64,000 bases of DNA from Scilla litardierei (taxonomy: Eukaryota > Streptophyta > Magnoliopsida > Asparagales > Asparagaceae). The DNA lies in contig CM061140.1 in assembly GCA_030789695.1 (NCBI GenBank), positions 79,856,422 through 79,920,421 on the forward strand, given 5' to 3'. Below the pieces are notes generated by a model. It was not told the origin of the DNA. It made no database searches and saw only the letters and a list, made by a program, of their open reading frames with translations. Both the position numbers and the translations under genes were made by a program. This document shows, one piece after another, positions 54,393-64,000 of the stretch (position 1 is the first letter of the stretch; each line of letters begins with the position of its first letter).

Positions 54393-54732
54393 TGACTGTG
54401 GAGTTACTTTTGGTTTAGCTTGCTGTTAGTTGTCGGTGCTTGCACCATTTCTTTGCTTTCGTACTTTGTACTTTCTTTGGCCATGCTGGGCCTCTTTTAG
54501 ACTCTTTTATTTTAGCCTGGTGGTTTTTCTGCGATGTTGAGATTTATTATTATGGATATCTTGAGATGTTTCTTTTGTCTCTTTCGTTATTATTATCTTT
54601 GTTTCGTTTCGCGTTGCAAGGACCTGCAGTTAAATTTGATTGACGCATATCGGACTTGCAGCTTTGTAGCTTCAAGTCTGAGCGGACCTTCTCACGCTTC
54701 GCCTCCATGTTTTTGGGAAGCGGGGCGTGACA

Positions 54733-54880
54733 GGTTTTGTTGGTGGCCCATGCAGGTCTCTCTTGCGATTGCGAACTAACGGAACAACGATAATAAACGG
54801 ATATCCATTAAATAAATTGCAACATCAAAGTCATTAAGCTAATTGAGTCTAATTTGTTTGTTCGTTTTCCTTGTCCTTAG
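54733..54880 (+). mobile_element. Leader of B with atypical primer-site candidate
   Basis: The sequence ggttttgt, then TGGTGGCCCATGCAGG, is shared with element A. The common initiator-Met site is absent. The leader ends ttgtccttag just before the gag ATG. Confidence 0.6.
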
Positions 54881-55900
54881 ATGGCTGGACGACGACAGAC
54901 CCGATCTGGCAGTGGGCCCAATCGTGCTGAGGAGCCGGATAGAGAGCCCACCAATGCTGAGATCATGAGGATGATGCATCAGATGATGCAGGTGCAGTAG
55001 GGCATGCTCCAGACCACTCAGAGTGTTCCGCGCCACGAGCCAGGAGCGAAGCAGTTTCGGGAGCTGGGCCCGACGTACTTTGATGGATCTGAAGGACCGA
55101 TGGCTGCAGAGGAGTGGATCAGGAACACCGAGGATAATCTGAAGATGTCGAAGGTCAACCCGGCTGGATGGGTTGATCTGGCGAAGAGGCAGCTTAAGGA
55201 TAATGCCCGAAATTGGTGGGATGCAGAGGAGGAGCTGTTGGTGAGCCCTACACCTTGGGCTACTTTCAAGTCTAGATTCGATGAGGAGTACTTTCCGAAG
55301 GCTGCCAGGAGGGAGATGTTGCAGCGCTTCATCGAGCTGAAGCAGGGGAGTCTGACGGTGGACCAGTACCACCAGGAGTTTACTAGATTGAGTCGCTTCG
55401 CGCCGAAAATGGTAGAGGATGCTGAGGAGAAGGCCCAGAAGTTTCTGCAGGGTCTATCTCTAGACTTGCAGAGTCTGGTATCTACGTCGGACATGGAGTC
55501 ATATCAGAAGTTGCTGGTAGCTGCTCGGAGACAGGAGAAGATTGTGAAGCTGAAGAGAGGACAGATTTCTGGAGCTGGGAAGAGGCCTATGGAGCATTCT
55601 AGGCCTGGGGTCAAGCCTACCCAGCCAGTGCAGTTCAAGAGGCCAGGAGGGCCTATTGTGAAGACTTGCCATTTCTGCGGCAAGACTGGTCACATCAAGG
55701 AGCAGTGCAGGAAATTTCTGGGGCAGTGCCTGATCTGTGGAGATGCTACTCATGTAGCGAGGGATTGTCGGCATGCGAACCAACTGAGGAGAGGACCTGA
55801 TGGAGCACAGCTACAGAGGGGACCAGTTGCAGCCCAGCCCTTGCAGCAGAGAGCACCCGTACCTGCTGGACGTGGATCGCCTCTTCCACCACTGAAGTAG
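54881..55900 (+). pseudogene. gag of element B, with two TAG stops
   Basis: ATG at 54881 (MAGRRQTRSGSG). TAG at 54998-55000 interrupts codon 40 after MMQVQ; the frame reopens at once and runs to TAG 55898-55900. Retrotransposon gag domain: FDGSEGPMAAEEWI, ARNWWDAEE, FDEEYFP, KQGSLTVDQYHQEF. Two CCHC knuckles lie at residues about 263-276 (CHFCGKTGHIKEQC) and 283-296 (CLICGDATHVARDC). Beyond the second TAG the frame stays open to the intron-like segment at 55986. Confidence 0.88.
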
Positions 55901-55985
55901 GCGTTTCAGCAGGCTGTTCAGCCGAGGAGGCAGGCTTACTTGATGACTGCAGTGGAGACCGAGGCTGTGGATGAGGTTATCGCAG

Positions 55986-56098
55986 GTAACCCTCTGTCTA
56001 GTTGTTCTTTCTTTAGTTAGTTTTGATTGCTAGATTATGTTTGTTGCTTGCATATGAATGTTTGTTAGAATAGGTTTGATTGTTAGTCTGTTTGTTAG
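55986..56098 (+). other. Intron-like insertion 1 in element B
   Basis: 113 bp from GTAACC to TTGTTAG, T-rich, with stops in the gag frame. Removing it joins VIA, then Gly from the split codon, then [16 protein letters not shown] in frame, at the start of protease, as in uninterrupted relatives. GT-AG borders fit a spliceosomal intron. Confidence 0.65.
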
Positions 56099-57822
56099 GT
56101 GTGATTTTGGTTTGCACGTTTCCTGCACGAGTCCTCTTTGACTCTGGTGCATCAATGTGCATTATATCACGGAGCTTCGTGGAGAAGCATTCCTTGACGA
56201 CTTCCCCTCTTCCCAAGAGTTGGAACATCGTTACTGGAAATGGCGTAATCTCGGTGCATCGTGGGTGCACTTCATGCCCTTTGGTGGTTTGTGGACACGA
56301 GCTATACGCTGATTTTATTGTCCACGACATCATCAACTACGATGAAGTGCTTGGAATGGATTGGCTAGCGAGTTTCTATGCTACGATCGATTGTCGGAGG
56401 AAGAAGGTGGTGTTCGAGATCCCCGGACATCCGGTGTTTGAGTTCAGTCGAGGTAGCAGTTCGCTTGGCCCTGTCAGGTTTCGGGCCAAACCGGTGGAGA
56501 TCGTTGCTATGCAGATGGAGCAGGATAGACCAGCTGTGGTACGTGAGTTCGACGACGTCTTCCCTGAGGAGATGTCTGGACTGCCACCCGATCGAGCTCT
56601 CGAGTTTTCGATCGACCTTGTTCCGGGAGCGCAGCCTATTTCGAAGGCGCCGTATCGGATGGCACCAGCAGAGTTGGAGGAGTTGCGTAGGCAGCTGGAC
56701 GAGCTTTTGCAGAAGGGATACATCAATCCCAGTGTGTCTCCGTGGGGAGCACCGGTGTTGCTGGTGAAGAAGAATGATGGTTCGCGTCGCATGTGTGTGG
56801 ATTACCGGGAGCTGAATGCTGTGACTATCAAGAATAAATATCCCTTGCCTCGTATAGATGATATCTTTGATCAGCTCGGAGGTTCGAGGGTGTTCTCTAA
56901 ATTGGATTTGAGGAGCGGTTACCATCAGCTTAAGGTGAAGAAAGACGACATCCCGAAGACAGCGTTCAGGACAAAGTATGGTCACTACGAGTTCGTGGTT
57001 ATGCCCTTCGGCGTAACAAATGCGCCCGCAGTCTTCATGAACCTGATGAATCTGGTCTTCTACGACTTCCTAGACAAGTTTGTTGTCATCTTCATTGACG
57101 ATATTCTAATCTATTCGAAGTCGGATGAAGAGCATGCATTGCACTTGAGGACAGTATTGGAGATCTTGAGGAAGCATCGTTTGTATGCTAAGTATTCCAA
57201 GTGCGAGTTTTGGCTGGATAGAGTTGCCTTCCTCGGGCATGTGGTGTCTGGTGATGGAATTTCTGTGGACCCCGAGAAGATTGTGGCTATCAGAGAGTGG
57301 CCGGTTCCGCAGTCGGCGTCAGAGATTCGGAGTTTCCTCGGGCTTGCAGGATATTACCGGCGTTTCATTAAGGACTTTTCCCGGATTGCTGAGCCGATGA
57401 CCAGACTGACGCGGAAGGATGTACCTTATGTTTGGTCTGATGATTGCGAGAAGGCTTTTGGTATTCTGAAGGAGAGGTTGACGACTGCCCCTGTACTTGC
57501 TGTGCCTGATCGGAGTGGAGGATTCGAGATCTTTTGCGATGCATCTGGAAAGGTTCTTGGATGTGTGTTGCATCAGCATGGGCATGTGGTTGCGTATGCT
57601 TCTCGTCAGCTTAAGGCTCATGAGAAGAATTACCCGACACATGATTTAGAGTTGGCTGCTGTCGTGTTTGCGCTGAAGATTTGGAGGCACTTCCTGCTGA
57701 GTGAGAAGGTGAAGATCTTCACCGATCACAAAAGCTTGAAGTATATCTTTACGCAGAAGGAGCTCAACATGCGACAACGTAGATGGTTGGAGCTCATGGC
57801 AGACTATGAGATTGATTTGTAG
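56099..57822 (+). pseudogene. protease, RT and RNase H of element B
   Basis: Protease: [68 protein letters not shown], and catalytic [10 protein letters not shown] near 57091. RNase [14 protein letters not shown] and [20 protein letters not shown]. The frame meets TAG at 57820-57822 after YEIDL, where Tekay relatives have Gln (CAG). Element A has TAG at the same codon. The translation continues in frame after it. Confidence 0.92.
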
Positions 57823-58518
57823 TACCACCCTGGCAAGGTGAATGTAGTCCCGGATGCGCTGAGCAGACTTCCAGCGGTGATGATGCTGACCTCGCAGTGG
57901 AGATTGCAGCAGGATTTTTGCGAGTCCGGTATCGAGATTATTCTTCCTGGAGAGACCTCCTCGATGATGAGCATGCAGATACAGTCGACGATCGTAGATA
58001 GGATCAAGGCTGGACAGGCTGGAGATGCTAAGCTTGTGAAGATTCGGGAGCAGGTGAAAGCCGGTCTGCGGACTGACTTCTTGATTCACGAGGATGGTTC
58101 GTTGAGATTTGGAGCCAGGTTGTGTGTGCCAGCTGGAGATATCAGAGAGGAATTATTGGTGGAGGCACACAGTTCGCCGTATTCTGTGCGTCCTGGTGGG
58201 ACCAAGATGTACAAGGATCTTCGTCTGAACTTTTGGTGGCATGGTATGAAGAGGAGTGTGGCTCGGAGTGTAGCCAAGTGTTTGGTTTGCCAACAAGTAA
58301 AGGCGGAACATCAGCGTACGGCAGGGTTGCTACAACCGCTTCCGATTCCGGAGTGGAAGTGGCAGCACATCACTATGGATTTCGTGACTGGACTACCTCG
58401 GAGTCCGAAGCAGAACGACGTGATTTGGGTGATCGTAGACCGATTGACCAAATCTGCGCACTTTATTCCCTTCCGAGTAGGACAGTCTACCGAGACGCTA
58501 GCGAGGAGGTACATGGAG
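57823..58518 (+). pseudogene. end of RNase H and integrase, first part, of element B
   Basis: It continues from the TAG: VNVVPDALSRLP, then the integrase zinc-binding region (EAHSSPYSVRPGGTKMYKDL, CLVCQQVKAEHQ), then the core with TMDFVTGLPRSPKQNDVIW and DRLTKSAHFIP. It ends with ARRYME at the donor of intron-like insertion 2. Confidence 0.9.
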
Positions 58519-58589
58519 GTAAATTCGTTTACTCTCCGTTTCTATTTCCCCTTACTAGTTTAGATAGTGATGTAACGTGAATCGTGCAG
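58519..58589 (+). other. Intron-like insertion 2 in element B
   Basis: 71 bp from GTAAATTCG to CGTGCAG, T-rich, with in-frame stops (TAG near 58560). It lies exactly between codons, so ARRYME continues with [11 protein letters not shown] as in relatives. Length is near the plant intron minimum. Confidence 0.65.
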
Positions 58590-59495
58590 GAGATCGTACG
58601 ACTTCACGGAGTCCCCGTGAGTATCGTGTCGGACAGAGACACGAGATTCACATCTCAGTTTTGGCAGAGTCTGCAGAAGAGCTTGGGTACGAGTCTGAGT
58701 TTCAGCACGGCGTACCACCCGCAGACGGATGGCCAGTCCGAGAGGACGATTCAGATTTTGGAGGATATGTTGCGAGCTTGCATGTTGGACTTTAAGGGAT
58801 CTTGGGAGGATCATCTCCATCATGTTGAGTTTGCCTACAATAACAGCTACCAGGCGAGTATTGGAATGGCGCCTTTCGCCGCGCTATATGGAAAGAAATG
58901 TCGATCGCCACTGAGCTGGGATGACGTTGGAGATCGGGAGCTGTTGGGACCGGAGATGATCGTGGAGGCCGTGGACGTTGTGAGGAATATTCGTGAGAAG
59001 CTGAGGATTGCGCAGGACCGTTTCAAGCATTGGGCTGATGCTAAACGGAGGCCTTTGGAGTTTCAGCCTGGAGATCATGTATTCCTGAAGATTTCTCCAA
59101 ATCGCGGAGTTATTCGATTCGAGAAGAGAGGCAAGCTGAGTCCGAGGTTCATTGGACCGTTCGATGTTCTGGAGAGAGTTGGAGCTGTGGCTTATCGCTT
59201 GGCGTTGCCACCGTCGCTGGTGGGAGTTCACGACGTGTTTCACGTATCTCAGTTACGTCGATACGTTAGTGATCCATCCCATACTGTGGACTTCTCGGAG
59301 ATTACGGTTCGTCCGGATCTGTCTTATGATCAGCAGCCCGTTGAGATTCTGGATCGCCGACAGAAGCAGCTGAGGAATAAGACCGTCGACTTAGTTCGAG
59401 TGCAGTGGCGTCACGGTTCCCCTGGTGAGTCTACCTGGGAACGTGAAGATGAGATGAGAGAGCGTTTCCCACACCTTTTCCCGAGCAGTGCTTGA
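58590..59495 (+). pseudogene. integrase second part and chromodomain of element B
   Basis: Integrase core: [18 protein letters not shown] and [16 protein letters not shown] (the second Asp and the Glu of the triad). Then the GPY/F-type tail: [33 protein letters not shown]. The C-terminus is a chromodomain-like segment: [14 protein letters not shown]...[14 protein letters not shown]. This tail marks the Tekay/Del group of chromoviruses and would direct integration to heterochromatin. This part has no internal stop. Confidence 0.93.
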
Positions 59496-59523
59496 TGTTG
59501 ATTCTGAGGGCGGAATCATTTCT

Positions 59524-59536
59524 AAGGTGGGGAGGA
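59524..59536 (+). promoter_or_regulatory. Polypurine tract of element B
   Basis: AAGGTGGGGAGGA directly precedes the 3' LTR. Element A has AAGGTGGGTAGGA at the same place. Confidence 0.85.
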
Positions 59537-62363
59537 TGTAACGGTACGTTTTCGTTGTACTTTGTTCGTGCACGTGCTTTTGGCCGTGCACGTGTTTATT
59601 TTAGACTTTATTTGTTTGTGAACACTTTTGTGTGATATGTCGTTGTGAACGTCTCTGAGAGCATTAAATAGTGGCACTATCTTGGAACGACACTTCTCGA
59701 GTCGTTTTTCCACAATTTAAACTTACTCGATGAGACGTGACGATTCTCACTCTTGACGGGAGACGTTTCTATTTTTAGTTTTGGCGTCCGACGTCGAATT
59801 TGAGATCCGTCTTCTTAGTTAGCTCACATTCGTCATCACGATCACCACGATATTTATTTTATAATTTTTGGAGTTTATTTGACCACTTTAATGTTTTTAA
59901 CAAGTTTTATATTATTTTTAATAATTAATTTATAAATTATTTTCGGCCAAATAAAATTTATTTGAGTTTTAAACGTTTTAAAGAATTTTTGAGCCAATTT
60001 CCAGCTCATTTGGACCAGGTCAAATCCTAGGATGGGTTGGAGAAGTTTAAATTCAAATTTTAAATCTTTTTGAACTTCTAATCCTATTAGATTTAGCCCT
60101 AGACCAAGTCAACCCATCTATACTATATAAGCAACCCCTAGCAAGACCTATTTTCCAAAGAAATTAGCCCTAGCCTCTTCCAAAGTTGAAATTGGACGTT
60201 GCGACGAATCGTCGCAACGTTGCGACGTTCAGCCCCCCGCACGACCGAAGGAAACCACGCCCGTTCCCCGCTCAGACCGGAGGCCAACCCCGCATCCATC
60301 GCCGCCCGCTCCACACAGCTCCGCACCGCCCCGTTCCCTCGGTCTGACCGAGGGATTGGCCCGCATCCAACCGCTCCGCATCGCAGCACAGCGCCCGCAC
60401 CGTCGCCCGCTTGTCGCCCCGCTCCGCAGCCCGCACGACCGACCCGCTGCTCCGCACCGATCGACGTTGCAAGTGTTGCAATGTTGCAACATCGCCCCGC
60501 CTGCATCCATCGACCTGACCGACGCTCCCCATCGATCTGACCGAAGGGAAATCCCGCACCACAGCCACCCCGCAGCCGCTGCATGCCCCAAATCGTCGCA
60601 GCCCGCATTCTCAGCGCACGACCGAGGGATTCTTCCGCATTGGAGGGGTACGACCGAGGGTCACTTGTCGCAACCCCGCACCCATCACACCGCTTGCCAC
60701 CGTGGGCCCCCCAAGTTCTCCAGAGTTATTGTGGGTCCCCCAAAGGCCCCTAGGAGTACTGTGGGCCCCACCTAGGTGCTTGCTCTTCGAGGATTCGTCG
60801 CGTACGACGTCGTCGCACGTCGTAGCCCGTCGCCGCACGTGCTAGCTTTGGAATCTGGAATCGTCACCCGGGTTGATTGCTCTGAAATTTCCAGCGAGGA
60901 ATCTAATTGGAATCTGGACTTGGAGCGCGATCTTTTATTCCAACCCCCGGCGTCGCTACCCGACGCCGGTGTAGCTTTCGCGTCGTGTTGAGGTAACGTT
61001 TTGCACCCTTAGGACCCCAAACCCAATTGCATGCTAATCAAGACTAAAATCAGTATTTTTAAAGTATTTTAAATGTTTTAGCAATCACTAATCAAGATTA
61101 ATAAAACGGATGTAGGCCGGTGGACTTGTGCACATAGGAATCGTGACTTTGGACTCGTTGGACGGTGTTTTCTTGACGTGATAATTGCAGGCAAGTGAAA
61201 CTTGCCAAATCTTGTTTAGGGCCATGTCTTTAGGCCACTTCCTTGCTTTTAGCGTAAAAGAGACTAGTCAGTGAAATGATAGCTGGCTAGACGCCTACTT
61301 GATCTAGTTTGACAACGAAACTAGATCCGTCACCTAATTGATCTAGCTTGACAACGAAGCTAGATCCAACCCTTAAACTTGTTGTTCATGCATGCTGAAC
61401 TGTCACGTTTACTTTCCTTACCTGTACGCTTTACTTTAACTGCCATGTCATGTCATCCATGCATTGAATGTTGCATTCGTAGCACACGCTACATACTTGT
61501 ACTTGCTTGTCCCGGGCTAGGTGCACCCCTATGCCATACTAGTTAAAGACACTTCCTGGCTCGTGATCCAGAAGCGAGCATTACCGTTCGGGGGTAAGGC
61601 CCTGGCTCGATACACGTGGAGGGGTAGGGTTGAGCGACCACTCAGCGTAAAAGTGTGCCCGTACAGCCTCTTTAGCTGTAAGGCGTGAACTCTGTGCACG
61701 AGGTGCTTACTTTCTTGTCTTGTACTTGTCTTGTGAATGTCATGCCATGCTCGTACTTTACTTTACTTTACCTTACTTGCTGCACTCATACTTTAACTGC
61801 CATGTCATTGCATCATGCTAGAACTTTTAGGTTGCTCTTACTTGTACTTTCAGTTTCACTTGCACAAGTCTTTTTAGACTTGCTGACATGTGCCCCTTGC
61901 TCTTTTGGGTGTCACATGTTAGACCCTGAGCCAGAGACAGGTGTTGAGGACGAGGTCTTTGCTGACGCTGAGCCTGAGCCTACGTTCGTCGAGGAGTACG
62001 AGGACACCGGAGACCAGTCTTAGTGACTGTGGAGTTACTTTTGCTTTAGCTTGCTGTTAGTTGTCGGTGCTTGCACCATTTCTTTGCTTTCGTACTTTGT
62101 ACTTTCTTTGGCCATGCTGGGCCTCTTTTAGACTCTTTTATTTTAGCCTGGTGGCTTTACTGCGATGTTGAGATTTATTATTATGGATATTCTGAGATGT
62201 TTCTTTTGTCTCTTTCGTTATTATTATCTTTGTTTCGTTTCGCGTTGCAAGGACCTGCAGTTAAATTTGATTGACGCTTATCGGACTTGCAGCTTTGTAG
62301 CTTCAAGTCTGAGCGGACCTTCTCACGCTTCGCCTCCATGTTTTTGGGAAGCGGGGCGTGACA
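59537..62363 (+). mobile_element. 3' LTR of element B
   Basis: 2827 bp, one base shorter than the 5' LTR, TATATAA at 60124-60130, ending GGGGCGTGACA and followed by the target duplication AACAA. It then continues into the env-position gene of G. Confidence 0.96.
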
Positions 62364-62804
62364 AACAATGAAACAATCACGAAGGAGCTTGATCCGAATC
62401 ATAGCATGAAATTTTGCCAAACAAGAATCATCCCGGTAAATGGGGACTAGAGGAGCAGCTGGAGGAGGCATGTGTTTATTTTGGCCTTGGGGGTCAGCGG
62501 GAAGAGGCTCGGTGTGCGTGTCTACATCCACACGAGTAGAATCAGTCTCAGCAGTTGGCTCATTGATCTGAACACCAATGGGTCTACGTTGCCATTTCTA
62601 GAGGGGCTCAACGAACTCTTCTTCTTCGGGAGAAGAATGAGTAGAATCAGAAGCATCTGAAACATCGGAGATGGGTTGAGCAAATTTGGTGCGGGCTCTA
62701 TAGGGAACTTTCTTGACTGGGGTAGCCGTAGGTTTAGGGTTCCTAGGCTTCCTAACAACAATAGATTTCCCTTTGGAAGATGAAGTAAGTTTGGGTAAAG
62801 CCAT
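62364..62804 (-). pseudogene. env-position gene of Sirevirus G, N-terminal part
   Basis: Start Met at 62804 (MALPKLTSSSKGKSIV). Lys/Pro-rich, then an acidic SPEEEEFVEPL stretch, then TAG at 62598-62600, then a frame with PIGVQINEPTAETDSTR and HAMIRIKLLRDCFIV up to the B insertion. The frame joins that at 51904 across the AACAA duplication. It parallels the D protein in layout but is diverged. Confidence 0.78.
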
Positions 62805-63119
62805 AGCATGGAATCGACAGAAAGAGAAGGAAATAGAGCACGATCGAAAAAAAAACGAGAGAGATAAACCAATCAAACGACGAAGGAGTAAAGATCCAAT
62901 TGTGATCGAGTAAAAGGAGAAGGGAACCAACGGTAAGGGCTTCGAATCGACAGAGAAGACGAAGAGAACGACAGTCATTTGAAGAGGAAGATGTGGGAGT
63001 TTCGATCAGATGAGAGAGAAAACGAGTGGATCTCGTTTACTTAAGTGGAGGAGAAACAAATCTGGGTCGTTAGATCGAAAGATGGATGGCCCAGATTAAG
63101 TTATTGAATTGCCACAGAC

Positions 63120-63465
63120 GTGGACAGTCGACTGATGTACAATCATCAGTCGACTGGTCGAAAAGATAGAAAGCTGATTAGATAGATAGACATGCACATG
63201 CCGTGTAATTCACAGTCACCTGTCAAAGTGACCGGCGCCTATAAAATACACAACAGTCGCCTGACCAAAAGTCAATAAATTTGATGAATTGAGATAAAAA
63301 TATCAAGATCAAAGGAGAAGCCTAATGAAAAAATTTCAGTCGCCTGTCGGAGAGACAGGTACCTGTCAATTATACATCAGTCGCCTGTGCAAAAAGCACT
63401 AATTTCAGTCAGAAATCTAGAACAAGGTAGGCGACTATCGAAGGATTGACAGTCGTCTGTCCTGG
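63120..63465. repeat. CAGTCGACTG-type words in the pol-env spacer of G
   Basis: About 11 words (cagtcgactg, cagtcgcctg, cagtcacctg and variants) occur in loose groups about 20 bp apart, in the same position as the D spacer array. Confidence 0.8.
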
Positions 63466-63733
63466 TGCAAAAATGTAGGATAAGGCTGAAATCAAGAGAA
63501 TAGAGATAACTCACCTTAAGACATATACTCTAACTATTCTCCAAACATGAAATTACTATCAAAATAATATAGATTAACATACAAATCACGTATACTAATC
63601 CAAACATATAAAATCATCAAAATCTCAAATAAATCTCAATGAAAAACATACGTAAACATATGACATATCAAAAGATGAGATGTGAAATAATGACATGAGT
63701 TCAAAGCATGATTTAACATATCAATATGAACTC

Positions 63734-63902
63734 CTATATTTCAAATTCACCCATAATCCCTAATTCTCCACGCAACCTCACAAATGAATCTTCTTTAAGA
63801 GGTTTAGTGAAGATGTCGACGATTTGTGTTGGGTTTCAATGTACTCTAAGATGATGTACTTCTTAGCTATATGATCATTAATGAAATGTTGTCTCATATC
63901 TA
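63734..63902 (-). pseudogene. C-terminal end of Sirevirus G pol (RNase H)
   Basis: It reads IDMRQHFINDHIAKKYIILE and, after a one-base loss, DIFTKPL and a GIMGEFEI end (stop at 63734-63736). Matches the D pol end at 7751. Cut at 63903 by the F LTR. Confidence 0.85.
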
Positions 63903-64000
63903 TGTAGTGCCCTGTGAAGCTACTGCACATGTACAAGAGGGGGGGTGAATAGTACTTTAAAACAATCAAGAGAGTTATTCCTAATTATTGTGCAAACATA
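63903..64000 (-). mobile_element. Start of a further Sirevirus LTR (F), cut by window end
   Basis: TGTAGTGCCCTGTGAAGCTACTG, split in the reading as TGTAGTGCCC and GAAGCTACTG, then AGAGGGGGGGTGAATAG, closely parallel to the D LTR start at 2421. The orientation is the same as D. Only 98 bp are visible. Confidence 0.85.

Larger units (their letters stand above)
51905..54732 (+). mobile_element. 5' LTR of Tekay-type Ty3 element B
   Basis: 2828 bp from TGTAACGGTACG to GGGGCGTGACA, with TATATAA at 52493-52499. Less than about 1 percent different from the 3' LTR. Target duplication AACAA (51900-51904 and 62364-62368). A C-rich transcribed part (52560-53150) and paired hairpins (53670-53735) lie inside. 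The minus and plus frames in the C-rich part are not genes. Confidence 0.96.

Overview
The window is a stack of transposable elements from a flowering plant genome. Evidence for a plant: initiator-Met-tRNA primer sites, Ty1-copia Sireviruses with an env-position gene, Tekay-type chromoviruses, an Athila/Tat-type integrase tail, a Helitron, and broken pieces of plant nuclear genes. I see no intact host gene, rRNA, tRNA or CRISPR array. The species cannot be named from this sequence.

The layout is best read as nested insertions. The outermost element visible is a minus-strand Sirevirus, G. Its pieces are scattered: LTR parts at 40231-40703 and 48638-49239, 3' region at 49240-50806, env-position gene at 50807-51904 and 62364-62804, and the pol end at 63734-63902. 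Into G went: H, an Athila/Tat-like Ty3 element (integrase end at 22075, 3' LTR at 38508-40230); C, an uninterrupted Ty1-copia element (40704-48637, target duplication AGAGA); a small Helitron (49893 to about 50640); B, a Tekay-type Ty3 element (51905-62363, target duplication AACAA); and F, another Sirevirus whose LTR starts at 63903.

H in turn carries: A, an older Tekay-type element (LTRs 1-2288 and 19042-22074); a 725-bp hAT-type MITE (22580-23304, 8-bp duplication ATCATTGT); and a 13.45-kb Helitron (23516-36969). A carries Sirevirus D (LTRs 2421-4175 and 13187-14940, minus strand, with a piece of a second D unit to 15812) and a solo Sirevirus LTR, E (16269-17973).

Two things stand out. 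First, the Helitron carries pieces of at least five recognisable plant genes, all on the plus strand and most still with exon-intron borders: a RHF2A-type RING ligase, glutamine synthetase, NUP98, a sterol 3-beta-HSD/decarboxylase and a WD40-bromodomain protein. Second, the Sirevirus LTRs and the spacer after pol carry a phased array: a 10-bp palindromic word repeated in groups of four about 20 bp apart, the group recurring every 110-127 bp. The word differs between families (CTAGTCGGTC in D, CAGTCGACTG in E and G) but the spacing is kept. Further signals are LTR hairpins whose stems change while the loop stays fixed, two intron-like insertions in the B polyprotein, and stop codons that are mostly CAG to TAG changes.

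C looks complete and has one uninterrupted polyprotein. B is recent (its two LTRs are almost identical) but broken by stops. D, A, G and H are decayed.
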